From: DASRDR01 sp963812945 [NCBI: uncultured Candidatus Rokubacteria bacterium]
Lineage (GTDB): Bacteria; Methylomirabilota; Methylomirabilia; Rokubacteriales
Assembly (NCBI GenBank): GCA_963812945.1
Contig: CAWEXD010000008.1
Coordinates: 2,976,001 to 3,040,000 of the forward strand
DNA length: 64,000 nt
Direction: 5' to 3'
In this document: positions 1 to 7,310 of the stretch, in pieces
Numbering within the stretch: position 1 is the stretch's first letter
How the letters are laid out: the number at the start of each line of letters is the position of its first letter
The notes under the pieces: generated by a model
Databases searched by the model: none
What the model was told of the DNA's origin: nothing
The model's input: only the letters and a program-made list of their open reading frames with translations
Made by a program: the position numbers and the translations under genes

Positions 1-1
1 G

Positions 2-694
2 ACCGCGGGACCCTACGGGCTCCAGGCTGCGCGCAGCGCGACGACGACGATTCCGATCGTCATGATCTCCTGCGACCCGGCAGAAAGCATCGTGGAACGC
101 GTCGCGCGCCCAAGCGGTCACATCACGGGCGTCACCTGCATGTCGTCGGACCTCACGCCGAAGCGCTTGCAACTGCTGAAGGAGGCCGTGCCGTCGGTCC
201 GCCGGGTGGCGGTGCTCTACAACCCCGTCGACCCGAACAAGGCCGAGGAGGTGCGGCAGATGCAAGCCCCGGCCCGTACGCTGGGGATTTCCCTTCACCC
301 CGTGGAGGCGACGGAAGCCGAGGCGTTCGAGAGGGCCGCCGCCGACGCAGCCCGCGTCCAGAGCGACGCGCTGATCGTTCTCCCCGACCCCCTCACCCTC
401 CTCGAGCGTCGGAGGGTGGTCGATCTCGCCGCGAAGCATCGGCTGCCGGCCATGTACGGCTTCAAGGAATTCGTGGCGGCCGGCGGCCTGATGTCGTACG
501 GCACCATGCAGACGGATCTCTACCGGCGAGCGGCGGCGCACGTGGACAAGGTCCTCCGGGGCAGGAAGCCAACCGAGATACCCGTGGAGCAGGCCACGCG
601 CTTCGAGCTGGTGATCAACCTCAAGACCGCCAAGGCCCTCGGCCTCACCATCCCGCCGGCGGTGCTCGCGCGGGCGGATGAGGTGATCGAGTAG
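2..694 (+). CDS. ABC transporter substrate-binding protein (ABC_sub_bind), 5' partial
   Basis: The frame is open from the left edge, reading TTTIPIVMISCDP before the first internal ATG at 62, so the true start lies outside the window. The visible part is the C-terminal two thirds of a PF04392-type periplasmic binding protein. It has the family signatures LQLLKEAVPSVRRVAVLYNP in mid-protein and TAKALGLTIPP near the C-terminus. Family members are exported lipoproteins or periplasmic proteins that bind small ligands for an ABC importer; the ligand cannot be read from sequence. The TAG stop shares its G with the GTG start of the next gene, which encodes a paralogue, so the two are translationally coupled. 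No permease or ATPase is in view. Confidence 0.85.
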   Translation, partial: TAGPYGLQAARSATTTIPIVMISCDPAESIVERVARPSGHITGVTCMSSDLTPKRLQLLKEAVPSVRRVAVLYNPVDPNKAEEVRQMQAPARTLGISLHPVEATEAEAFERAAADAARVQSDALIVLPDPLTLLERRRVVDLAAKHRLPAMYGFKEFVAAGGLMSYGTMQTDLYRRAAAHVDKVLRGRKPTEIPVEQATRFELVINLKTAKALGLTIPPAVLARADEVIE

Positions 695-1689
695 TGGACC
701 GGCGAGCGTTCACGATGGGAGCCCTCGGCCTCCTCGCCGCGCCCCTCGCTGTCGAAGGCCAGCCGGCCGGCAAGAAGCTGCCGCGCGTCGGGTTTGTCTA
801 CGCGGGGACCCCGGTGGCCGAGATGCTGGGGCCGGACCCGGTGTCGCCGGACTTTCGCATGTTCTTGCACACTCTCCGGGATCGCGGCTGGATCGACGGT
901 CGGAGCGTCGTAATTGACCGCCGCTCGGCGGAGCGCAAGTGGGACCAGGTTCCGGCCCTCTTCGCCGACGTAATCCAGCACGAGCCGGACGTCATTGTGG
1001 CAGTGACGAGCCGCATGGCCGTGGCGGCAAAGCAGGCCACCAGCACTATCCCCATTGTCGCGACGATGGGCCGCGCCGTGGAGACCGGACTCGCCGCCAG
1101 CCTGGCGCGGCCGGGCGGGAACCTCACCGGGATCGACGTCGCCCAGACAGCGGACTTCTCCGCCCGGCGCATCCAGCTTCTGAAGGAGGTGGCGCCCGGC
1201 CTCCGACGTGTAGCCGTCCTCACGGATCCCCTCGGGATCCCACGGCTCAAGGTAGTCCAAGACCTAGTTAAACCACTGGGGATCACGCTGACCGTCCTGG
1301 CCACCGACAGCGACGCGAAGCTCGACGCCGCGCTGGCGGCGGTGGCCGCCGATCGTCCCACCGCGCTGGTGACGGAGCCGGTGGCGGTGCCCGAAGCCCA
1401 GTACCGTCGCCTGGCCGACTTCGCCCTCCGGCACCGGCTCCCGACCATGACGCCGTACCGGGAGCTCACCGAGGCGGGAATGCTGATGAGCTACGGGTAT
1501 AACGTCGACGACCTGTTCCGGCACCTGGCGGTCTACGTCGACCGCATCCTACGGGGGGCGAAGCCCGGCGACCTGCCGATCGAGCAGCCCACCAAATGGG
1601 ACTTCGTGGTCAACCGGAAGACAGCCCGGACGCTTGGGCTCACGCTGCCGCCGACCATCCTGGTTCAAGCTACCCAGATCATCGACTGA
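694..1689 (+). CDS. ABC transporter substrate-binding protein (ABC_sub_bind), second tandem copy
   Basis: This is a 331-residue paralogue of the preceding gene, full length for PF04392. The N-terminus MDRRAFTMGALGLLAAPLAV is an export signal with a twin arginine, with likely cleavage near residue 22 before QPAGKKLPRVGF. The family block IQLLKEVAPGLRRVAVL and the C-terminal TARTLGLTLPP repeat those of its neighbour. The GTG start overlaps the upstream TAG by one base (TAGTG). Tandem, diverged copies of this family are common in soil bacteria with many orphan binding proteins. Ligand unknown. Downstream 1690-1885 shows nothing I can name. Confidence 0.88.
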   Translation: MDRRAFTMGALGLLAAPLAVEGQPAGKKLPRVGFVYAGTPVAEMLGPDPVSPDFRMFLHTLRDRGWIDGRSVVIDRRSAERKWDQVPALFADVIQHEPDVIVAVTSRMAVAAKQATSTIPIVATMGRAVETGLAASLARPGGNLTGIDVAQTADFSARRIQLLKEVAPGLRRVAVLTDPLGIPRLKVVQDLVKPLGITLTVLATDSDAKLDAALAAVAADRPTALVTEPVAVPEAQYRRLADFALRHRLPTMTPYRELTEAGMLMSYGYNVDDLFRHLAVYVDRILRGAKPGDLPIEQPTKWDFVVNRKTARTLGLTLPPTILVQATQIID

Positions 1690-1885
1690 CGCACACGAAT
1701 CGAGGTATGTGTTCCGCTGACGCGAGCGTTGAAGTGATCGAATGACGCCCCCGATCTGGCTCGACGCCGCGGGGCGTCCACGCCCTACGCGGACCTGCTG
1801 GACCTGTGGCCGCGAGATCGGCGATGTGCTTCCGCGCCGAGGATCTTCGCCCACACGAGTGCAGGGCCATGGCCGACGAGCCGGG

Positions 1886-2266
1886 CTAGGAGGGCCTCGA
1901 ATGCAGCGCCTCGACCACTGCTGCCTTGAGCGTCTGTAGGGGAAAGGGCTTCGCGACGACCGGCAGCCTCCATTCGCTGGCCCGTCGCATCACAGCCGGG
2001 TCGTTCAATGCCGTGATGAGAACGATTGGCATGGTCGGAGCGCGCCGCCGGATGGCCTCGACGACGTCCCAGCCACTCATCTGGGGCATAACGAGGTCCG
2101 TGATCACGAGATCCCAGCCTCCTTCGTCGAAGCGGACCAGTCCATTCCGGCCATCGGCCGCTGTCTCGCAGTCATATCCGAACGAGGCAAGGAGGAAGCT
2201 CACGACCTCGCGCACGCTTGGGTCGTCGTCGATCACGAGCACCCGGGGCCGAGGGGCCTCTACCAT
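1886..2266 (-). CDS. stand-alone response regulator receiver protein (CheY-like)
   Basis: This is a 126-residue single REC domain. The acidic pocket is VLVIDDDP (residues 9-16), the phospho-acceptor is D57 in VITDLVMP, the switch threonine is T85 in LITA and the conserved lysine is K106 in AKPF. No output domain follows, so it acts by protein contact or as a phosphorelay intermediate. The frame extends upstream to 2503, but that extension (about 79 residues) is low-complexity and unlike any REC N-terminus, so I start at ATG 2266. No histidine kinase is nearby. It is divergent from the XRE gene across about 270 bp rich in TGACA half-sites, and may be cargo of the same integrated element. Confidence 0.8.
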   Translation of the reverse strand: MVEAPRPRVLVIDDDPSVREVVSFLLASFGYDCETAADGRNGLVRFDEGGWDLVITDLVMPQMSGWDVVEAIRRRAPTMPIVLITALNDPAVMRRASEWRLPVVAKPFPLQTLKAAVVEALHSRPS

Positions 2267-2339
2267 AGCGATGGGGAGGCCGTGCAAGACATGCCAATTC
2301 GCGACACGGCCTCCAGCGACCCCATCGCCCCCAGGGAGC

Positions 2340-2356
2340 GTGACGAAAATCGTCAC
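2340..2356. promoter_or_regulatory. inverted repeat GTGACGA-AAA-TCGTCAC
   Basis: This is a perfect 7-bp-arm inverted repeat with a 3-bp spacer, lying between the divergent response regulator (start 2266) and XRE gene (start 2538). Its geometry fits a homodimeric HTH operator. The binding protein is inferred only from position. Confidence 0.35.
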
Positions 2357-2510
2357 TCGAGGAGGATGCTGCGACACATTTGGGCGGCTCCGATCGACTG
2401 GCTCCGACCGATCCCGGCGCGTGACGAGCGTCCAGGATATGTCACTTCGACCGCACCTGCCGGGTGGATCGCCTACGCCAACTTGATGGTCGAAAGGTGA
2501 CATCCACTCT

Positions 2511-2524
2511 TGACATGTCTGTCA
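2511..2524. promoter_or_regulatory. putative XRE operator TGACA-TGTC-TGTCA
   Basis: TGACA and TGTCA half-sites face each other 14-27 bp before the XRE start at 2538. A TATAGA -10-like hexamer at 2527-2532 lies directly after. Further TGACA/TGTCA half-sites occur at about 2437 and 2498. The layout is typical of an autorepressed element regulator whose operator overlaps its own promoter. The TATAGA would place transcription start at or next to the ATG. Confidence 0.4.
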
Positions 2525-2537
2525 CTTATAGAGGACA

Positions 2538-2741
2538 ATGGCACCCATCAAACGCGTGTCGAAGCGACTGAAGCAGCTACGAATGGAGCGCGGCCTGAGC
2601 CAGCACGCCCTGGCGGTGAAGGCACGGATCAGCCGTGGATACCTGGCGAGGCTCGAGGCCGCTGAGCAGGACCCGACCCTCGGCGTGTTGGAACGCCTCG
2701 CCAAGGCCCTCGGCGTGCCGGTGACGACGCTGCTGGAATAG
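2538..2741 (+). CDS. XRE-family helix-turn-helix regulator
   Basis: This 67-residue protein is almost entirely one Cro/C1-type HTH domain: KRLKQLRMERGLSQ, then the recognition region ARISRGYLARLE, then LGVLERLAKALGVPV. It has no oligomerisation or effector domain, so it resembles the small excision/immunity regulators of integrative elements. It lies 47 nt before the serine recombinase start, so co-transcription is likely. A GAGG at 2531-2534 is only 3 nt from the ATG, close for a Shine-Dalgarno, consistent with a very short leader. It probably represses itself and the recombinase through the TGACA sites upstream; that role is inferred from position. Confidence 0.82.
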   Translation: MAPIKRVSKRLKQLRMERGLSQHALAVKARISRGYLARLEAAEQDPTLGVLERLAKALGVPVTTLLE

Positions 2742-2788
2742 CTTTGGATTGGAATGTCAACCACATGGTCAGGAGGACAAGACATCAC

Positions 2789-4489
2789 ATGATCGCTGCC
2801 ATATATGCCCGCAAGTCCACAGAACAGAACGGGGTTGGGGACGAAGAGAAGTCCATCACCCGCCAGATCGAACATGCGAAGACATACGCCGCTCTGAAGG
2901 GCTGGACTGTCCCCGACGACTACGTCTACGTCGATGACGGCATCAGCGGAGCTGAGTTCGTGAAGCGGCCGGGGCTTCTGCGTCTCATGAACTCGCTCAA
3001 GCCGAAGCCCGCGTTCCAGATTCTCATCATGGCCGAGGAATCTCGCCTCGGTCGTCAGCGCGTCGAGACTGAGTGGGTATTGCTTCAGCTGGCCAAGGCG
3101 AACGTCCGAGTCTTCTACTACTTTGACGATCGAGAAGCTAGGATTGATAACGCGACAAGTAGCTTCATCGAGGGAGTCCGTCTTTACGCGGCTGAAATGG
3201 AACGTGACAAGGCGCGTCAGCGTACGCACGACGCCCTCGTACGGAAGGCCCGGGCCGGCTACGTGGCAGGCGGCTCAGTCTACGGCTACGACAACATCGA
3301 GGTCACCGTCTCGGACGCTGTGACTGGGAAGCCGAAGCGGCTCCACGTCGAACGGCGGATGAATGAAGCGGAAGCGGCGGTCATTCGCGAAATCTTCGAG
3401 AAGGCGGCGGCAGGTTGGGGCACCCGCCGGATCGCTCACGATCTGAACCGCCGAGGTGTGCTGGCTCCCCCACCCCGACGGACCGGGCGTCCGCGCGCAT
3501 GGGCGCCCTCGACAATCTACGCGATGCTGACTCGATCTCTGTACCGTGGCGAGGTCACGTGGAATCGGACTCGCAAGCGGGACGCATGGGGCATCAAGCG
3601 ACAGACTGGACGGGCGGAGTCGGAATGGGTCCAGCTTGAGCGCCCGGACCTGAGGATCATCTCCGAGCCGCTGTGGCAGGCCGTACGCGAGCGATTCCGT
3701 GACACGCGGGCGTCATACCTCCGGGCCACCAACGGGCAGCTGTGGGGCCGCCCGGCCAACGGCATCGAATCCCGTTACCTCCTGACCGGGCTTGCCCAGT
3801 GCGGGCTCTGCGGCGGGAGCCTCATTGTTCACAGCCGAGCTTCGGGGGGTCGCCGGGCCAACGCCTACCTTTGCAGTTACCATCACCTGCGCGGGAGCAC
3901 CGTCTGTCCCGGCGGGCTGGTCCTCCCGATGGACCTGACGAACGAGGCGGTCCTGAAGACCATCGAGCAGGAGATCCTGCACCCCGACGTCGTCCGGCGG
4001 GCGCTGCGCCGCGTCCTGGGCGAGTTGAACGCGCCCACCGACACCGTGGTGCCCCACCGGACTGCCCTCCAAGCGGAACTGGCGGTCCTGGAGCAGGAAC
4101 TCGCCCGGCTCGCTGCGGCGATAGCTCAGGGCGGGGAGCTCAAGCCCCTCGTAGACGGGATCCAGGGGCGGGAGCAGCGGCGCCGCGCCCTCCAAACTGA
4201 GCTGGCCGGGCTGGAAGGTCTCCGGCCCGTCAGCGCCCGGGACCTGCAGGACATCCAGCAGCAAATGGAGGTGCGGCTTGCGGACTGGCGGGGTCTCCTG
4301 CGGCGCCAGGTCGTGCAGAGCCGTCAGATCCTCAGAAAGCTTCTGGTGGGACGGATTGTCTTCCGGCAACGGGAGGATGGGGCCTACGAGTTCAGCGGCC
4401 AGGCCTCTCTGGGCCGGATTCTGGCCGGCGTCGTCTGTACAAAGGCGGGTGTGGCTCCAACGGGATTCGAACCCGTGTTTCAGCCTTGA
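2789..4489 (+). CDS. large serine recombinase (site-specific integrase)
   Basis: About 566 residues from ATG 2789, chosen because AGGAGG at 2771-2776 precedes it and MIAAIYARKS is the normal N-terminus; an in-frame TTG at 2744 would add 15 residues. An N-terminal resolvase domain (1-150) carries the nucleophilic serine in YARKSTEQ and the EESRLGRQ block. A recombinase domain (about 170-280) follows. A zinc-ribbon (about 300-365) has CGLCGG and later paired cysteines, and a coiled coil spans roughly 400-480. These enzymes integrate and excise elements at attP/attB. The last dozen codons (VAPTGFEPVF) and the stop lie inside the tRNA-Glu gene on the opposite strand, so the recombinase sits at the element-chromosome junction. 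GC content is visibly lower than in neighbouring genes. Confidence 0.92.
   Translation: MIAAIYARKSTEQNGVGDEEKSITRQIEHAKTYAALKGWTVPDDYVYVDDGISGAEFVKRPGLLRLMNSLKPKPAFQILIMAEESRLGRQRVETEWVLLQLAKANVRVFYYFDDREARIDNATSSFIEGVRLYAAEMERDKARQRTHDALVRKARAGYVAGGSVYGYDNIEVTVSDAVTGKPKRLHVERRMNEAEAAVIREIFEKAAAGWGTRRIAHDLNRRGVLAPPPRRTGRPRAWAPSTIYAMLTRSLYRGEVTWNRTRKRDAWGIKRQTGRAESEWVQLERPDLRIISEPLWQAVRERFRDTRASYLRATNGQLWGRPANGIESRYLLTGLAQCGLCGGSLIVHSRASGGRRANAYLCSYHHLRGSTVCPGGLVLPMDLTNEAVLKTIEQEILHPDVVRRALRRVLGELNAPTDTVVPHRTALQAELAVLEQELARLAAAIAQGGELKPLVDGIQGREQRRRALQTELAGLEGLRPVSARDLQDIQQQMEVRLADWRGLLRRQVVQSRQILRKLLVGRIVFRQREDGAYEFSGQASLGRILAGVVCTKAGVAPTGFEPVFQP
4451..4475. other. attachment-site candidate: 3' part of tRNA-Glu, also found at 30457-30481
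   Basis: These 25 bp comprise the acceptor 3' strand and the T-arm of tRNA-Glu. They also encode the last codons of the serine recombinase. The same 25 bp recur, same orientation, at 30457-30481. Use of tRNA 3' ends as attB is well established for integrative elements. The element would lie on the low-coordinate side, so its other att copy should be left of this window; the copy at 30457 is on the other side and needs a separate explanation. Confidence 0.5.
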
Positions 4490-4526
4490 GAGGGCCGTGT
4501 CCTAGGCCGGACTAGACGATGGAGCC
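4452..4526 (-). tRNA. tRNA-Glu (anticodon CTC)
   Basis: Read on the minus strand it folds as a full cloverleaf. The acceptor is GGCTCCA/TGGAGCC. The anticodon stem CGGCC/GGCTG has loop CTCTCAA, giving anticodon CTC (Glu, codon GAG). The T-arm is ACGGG-TTCGAAT-CCCGT and the discriminator is A. CCA is not encoded. It lies 37 nt downstream of tRNA-Gln and is probably co-transcribed with it. Its 3' half is overlapped by the recombinase reading frame on the plus strand, so integration has rebuilt the tRNA. Confidence 0.95.
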
Positions 4527-4563
4527 GTCCCCACCACCAACACACGTTGGCAGACAATGAAAA

Positions 4564-4637
4564 TGGCTGGGAGAGGAGGATTCGAACCCCCGCTACGTGG
4601 TCCAGAGCCACGCGTCCTACCACTAGACGATCTCCCA
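4564..4637 (-). tRNA. tRNA-Gln (anticodon CTG), CCA encoded
   Basis: The minus-strand cloverleaf has acceptor TGGGAGA/TCTCCCA. The anticodon stem CGTGG/CCACG has loop CTCTGGA, giving anticodon CTG (Gln, codon CAG). The T-arm is GGGGG-TTCGAAT-CCTCC, with G discriminator and an encoded CCA (4564-4566). It is the first gene of a Gln-Glu tRNA transcript driven by the promoter at 4649-4677. Confidence 0.95.
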
Positions 4638-4648
4638 GCGCAGGCGCC

Positions 4649-4677
4649 ATTGTAGCGGCCGGCCCGGGTCAAGGCAA
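4649..4677 (-). promoter_or_regulatory. sigma-70 promoter of the tRNA-Gln/tRNA-Glu transcript
   Basis: On the minus strand, TTGCCT (4672-4677) and TACAAT (4649-4654) are separated by exactly 17 bp. The predicted start is near 4641, about 4 nt before the mature tRNA-Gln 5' end. Confidence 0.65.
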
Positions 4678-5019
4678 GCCGACTCCGGGCCGCCCGGGGG
4701 CTGTGCAGTCGCCGGCCACCTGCGGGCGAGGCAGGATGCCCTGGTCGGAGCGCGGCCTCGGCAGCCGGGCGCGGGGCCAAGGCTCGACCGGGATGGAAGC
4801 GGGGCGGGAGGCCGGGCGCGGCAGACTCGACGACCGCGCGACCTCCCGGAGGCGTGCCCCTCCTTTGCTACACTGGCCCCCGGCATGGCACGCTTCGACC
4901 TCTCCCGCCGCTCCCGGCGCCGCCCGTGACGCCGGGTCGGCCGGACGCCCGCGGCCCCGGCGACACCCTCCCCGACCCCCGCGCGCCCGGGCCTGCCCGC
5001 CCGGAGGAGCTGGCTCCGC
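4678..5019. other. intergenic region without a recognisable gene
   Basis: About 340 bp of very GC-rich sequence between the tRNA promoter and the small permease. The only signals are a TACACT hexamer at 4869-4874 without a partner -35, and a GGAGGAG Shine-Dalgarno just before the permease start. The open frames across it have arginine/proline-rich compositions typical of non-coding high-GC DNA. Confidence 0.5.
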
Positions 5020-5511
5020 ATGCACGCCTTCGACTTCGTCATCTTCGCCCTCGCGGCCGCGTTCACGGTCGCCGCGTACCTGCGCGACCCCGGGCTGCCG
5101 GCCGTCGGCTTCCGGCACGCCGGCCAGCTGTTCCTGGACGTCATGCCCCGCCTGGCCGGGGCCCTCGTCGTGACGGGGATGCTCCAGGTCCTGATCGCGC
5201 CCGAGTGGATCCAGCACTGGCTCGGGCGGGGCGCGGGCCACCGCGGCATCCTGGCCGGTTTCGTGGCCGGCATCATCACGCCGGGCGGCCCGATGGTGAG
5301 CGTCCCGATCATGGTGGTCTTCCTGAAGGGCGGCGCCTCGCTCTCGGCCCTGGTCTGCTACATGACGAGCTGGTCGCTCTTCGGATTCCAGCGGATCCTC
5401 GCGTGGGAGCTGCCCTTCATGGGGCCGAAGTTCCTGATCGCGCGCGTCCTGCCGACGCTGGTCTTCCCGGTCCTGGCGGGCTACCTCGTCCGCTTCATCT
5501 ACGAGGACTAG
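5020..5511 (+). CDS. small predicted membrane permease (possibly half-size ArsP/YraQ-like)
   Basis: A 163-residue integral membrane protein with about four hydrophobic segments. A loop-rich central block, GIITPGGPMVSVPIMV, has the GG-P pattern seen in the permease repeats of the ArsP_1/DUF318 (YraQ) family. That family is normally about 300 residues with two inverted repeats, so this looks like a single repeat that would have to dimerise, or a different small family; I am not certain. The start is ATG 5020, with GGAGGAG 8 nt upstream. The gene ends 115 bp before the frameshifted ubiD start. Substrate unknown. Confidence 0.6.
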   Translation: MHAFDFVIFALAAAFTVAAYLRDPGLPAVGFRHAGQLFLDVMPRLAGALVVTGMLQVLIAPEWIQHWLGRGAGHRGILAGFVAGIITPGGPMVSVPIMVVFLKGGASLSALVCYMTSWSLFGFQRILAWELPFMGPKFLIARVLPTLVFPVLAGYLVRFIYED

Positions 5512-5567
5512 GATGATCTCCGCTGGCACCGCGTTCCCGCGGGTCCTGTCGCCGGGCCGCCCGGGCC

Positions 5568-5593
5568 CGGCTTCGCTCCGTCACCCGTTCGCC
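5568..5593. repeat. dispersed intergenic repeat, copy A (upstream of ubiD)
   Basis: A 26-bp block beginning CGGCTTCGCTCCGTCACC is identical at 9718-9743. Flanks are also similar in both places: CCTGTCGCCGG before it, and CGGCGCCACCCGCG after it (5599 here, about 9818 in copy B). Both copies lie in the short gap before a quinone gene (ubiD here, ubiE at copy B). Confidence 0.7.
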
Positions 5594-5701
5594 GACCCGG
5601 CGCCACCCGCGCCCCGCGACACGCCATGAGCTTCCAGGATCTTCGCGAGTTCCTCGACGCTCCTCGACAAGAAGGGCCAGCTCCGGCGCATCAAGGCGCC
5701 G

Positions 5702-7087
5702 GTGAAGCGCGAGCTCGAGATCACGGAGATCGCCGACCGGGCCGTCAAGGGGCCGGCCGCCCAGAACCACGCGCTCCTCTTCGAGCGGGTCGAGGGGTGC
5801 GCCATGCCGGTCCTGATCAACACGTTCGGGACCGAGGAGCGCACGGCGTGGGCGCTCGGCGTCGAGCGGCTGGACGAGCTCGGCGAGAAGGTCAAGGGCC
5901 TCCTCCAGCTCAAGATGCCGGGCTCGCTCATGGAGAAGCTCCAGAAGGGCATGGAGCTCCTCGACGTCGTCCGCGCGGGGCCGAAGGCCGTCAAGAGCGC
6001 GCCCTGCCAGGAGGTCGTCGAGACCGACAATCCCTCGATCGCCGGCCTGCCCATCCTCTGGTGCTGGCCGAAGGACGCGGGGTACTACATCACCTTCCCG
6101 CTCGTGATCACGCGCGATCCGGTGACGGGGCTCCGGAACGTCGGGACCTACCGGATCCAGGTCTACGACGAGCGCACCCTCGGCCTCCACTGGCAGACCC
6201 ACAAGGGCGGGGCCGAGCACGAGCGCGAGGCGCGCCGCACCGGGCGGGAGCGCATCCCGGTGGCGATCGCGCTCGGCGCCGACCCGGCGACCATGTACGC
6301 GGGCACCGCGCCGCTCCCGCCGGGCCTCGACGAGATCCTGCTCGCCGGGTGGATCCGCGGGAAGGGCGTCGAGATGGTGAAGTGCCGGACGATCGACCTC
6401 GAGGTGCCGGCCCACGCGGAGATCGTCCTCGAGGGCTACTGCGACCCCGCGGAGTCGCGCGTCGAGGGGCCGTTCGGCGACCACACGGGCTACTACTCGC
6501 TCGCCCACCCCTACCCCGTCTTCCACCTGACGGCGGTGACGCGCCGCCGCGACGCGATCTACCCGACGATCGTCGTGGGGCGGCCGCCCATGGAGGACTA
6601 CTGGCTCGGCAAGGCGACGGAGCGCCTGTTCCTGCCGATCATCCGGATGATGCTGCCGGAGATCGTCGACATGAACATGCCGGCCGAGGGCATCTTCCAC
6701 AACCTCGTCATCGTGTCGGTCAAGAAGCGCTACCCGGGGCAGGTCCGCAAGGTGATGTACGGGCTCTGGGGGCTCGGGCTCCTCATGCTGGCGAAGAACG
6801 TCGTCGTGGTCGACGAGTGGGTGAACGTCCACGACCTCTCGGAGGTGGCCTGGCGCGTCACGAACAGCATCGACCCGGCGCGCGACCTGGTCGTGGTGGA
6901 GGGGCCGTCGGACGACCTCGACCACGCCGCCCTCCGCCACCGCTACGGCGGGAAGCTCGGGATCGACGCCACCGAGAAGCGGGCGCCGCTCGACCGGGTC
7001 GAGCAGGCGTGGCCGGAGGAGATCCGCATGTCGGACGAGATGCGGCAGCGCGTCGCCCAGCGGTGGCGCGAGTACGGCCTCGGGTGA
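5702..7087 (+). CDS. ubiD: UbiD-family prFMN-dependent decarboxylase (5' end frameshifted)
   Basis: 461 residues from GTG 5702 give nearly the full UbiD fold, ending QRVAQRWREYGLG. The active-site block EGPFGDHTGYYS carries the conserved Glu and the Asp variant found in E. coli-type UbiD. UbiD enzymes use prenylated FMN to (de)carboxylate aromatic acids, here probably a quinone precursor since ubiA and ubiE follow. The normal N-terminus is present one frame over: ATG 5626 reads MSFQDLREFLDA, then the conserved LLDKKGQLRRIK continues in the downstream frame. One extra base near 5655-5665 therefore separates the first dozen codons from the rest. A stop at 5627-5629 blocks that frame, so either the start is really GTG 5702 (missing about 25 residues) or the indel is an error. 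No UbiX is in view. Confidence 0.88.
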   Translation: MKRELEITEIADRAVKGPAAQNHALLFERVEGCAMPVLINTFGTEERTAWALGVERLDELGEKVKGLLQLKMPGSLMEKLQKGMELLDVVRAGPKAVKSAPCQEVVETDNPSIAGLPILWCWPKDAGYYITFPLVITRDPVTGLRNVGTYRIQVYDERTLGLHWQTHKGGAEHEREARRTGRERIPVAIALGADPATMYAGTAPLPPGLDEILLAGWIRGKGVEMVKCRTIDLEVPAHAEIVLEGYCDPAESRVEGPFGDHTGYYSLAHPYPVFHLTAVTRRRDAIYPTIVVGRPPMEDYWLGKATERLFLPIIRMMLPEIVDMNMPAEGIFHNLVIVSVKKRYPGQVRKVMYGLWGLGLLMLAKNVVVVDEWVNVHDLSEVAWRVTNSIDPARDLVVVEGPSDDLDHAALRHRYGGKLGIDATEKRAPLDRVEQAWPEEIRMSDEMRQRVAQRWREYGLG

Positions 7088-7120
7088 CCCGCCCTCGAGC
7101 CTGACCGGAGGAGGCGATCC

Positions 7121-7310
7121 ATGGCGTTCATCAGGACGGTGCCGCTCGACGAGGCGACGGGGGAGGTGCGCGCGATGTACGAGCGCGCCCAGGCTCGGTC
7201 GGGGTACGTGCCGAACTACTCGAAGGCGTTCAGCCTGCGTCCGGAGGTCAATGCGGGGTGGGTGGCGCTCCTCACGAGCGTCCGCGCCAACCTCGACCCG
7301 CGCCGGTACG
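7121..7310 (+). pseudogene. truncated AhpD-like / carboxymuconolactone-decarboxylase-family N-terminus
   Basis: ATG 7121 has a good GGAGGAGG upstream and opens MAFIRTVPLDEATGEVRAMY, the usual start of peroxidase-related AhpD-fold proteins. These normally continue to a CxxC peroxidatic motif. The family resemblance stops at about residue 63 (SVRANLDPRRY). The sequence then runs into the N-terminus of a ligase-like protein in another frame, so the catalytic half is missing. This is a real deletion fusion or a misassembly. Confidence 0.65.

Noticed and set aside
1742-1939. short plus-strand gene between the binding protein and response regulator
   Set aside because: No Shine-Dalgarno, no motif, and it overlaps the response regulator 3' end.
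2510-2532. TTGACA/TATAGA as a standard sigma-70 pair before the XRE gene
   Set aside because: Spacer is only 11 bp; kept only as operator plus -10-like sequence.
5495-6940. 481-codon minus-strand frame opposite ubiD
   Set aside because: Arg/His/Val-rich composition with no motif; it mirrors the third-position GC bias of ubiD on the other strand.
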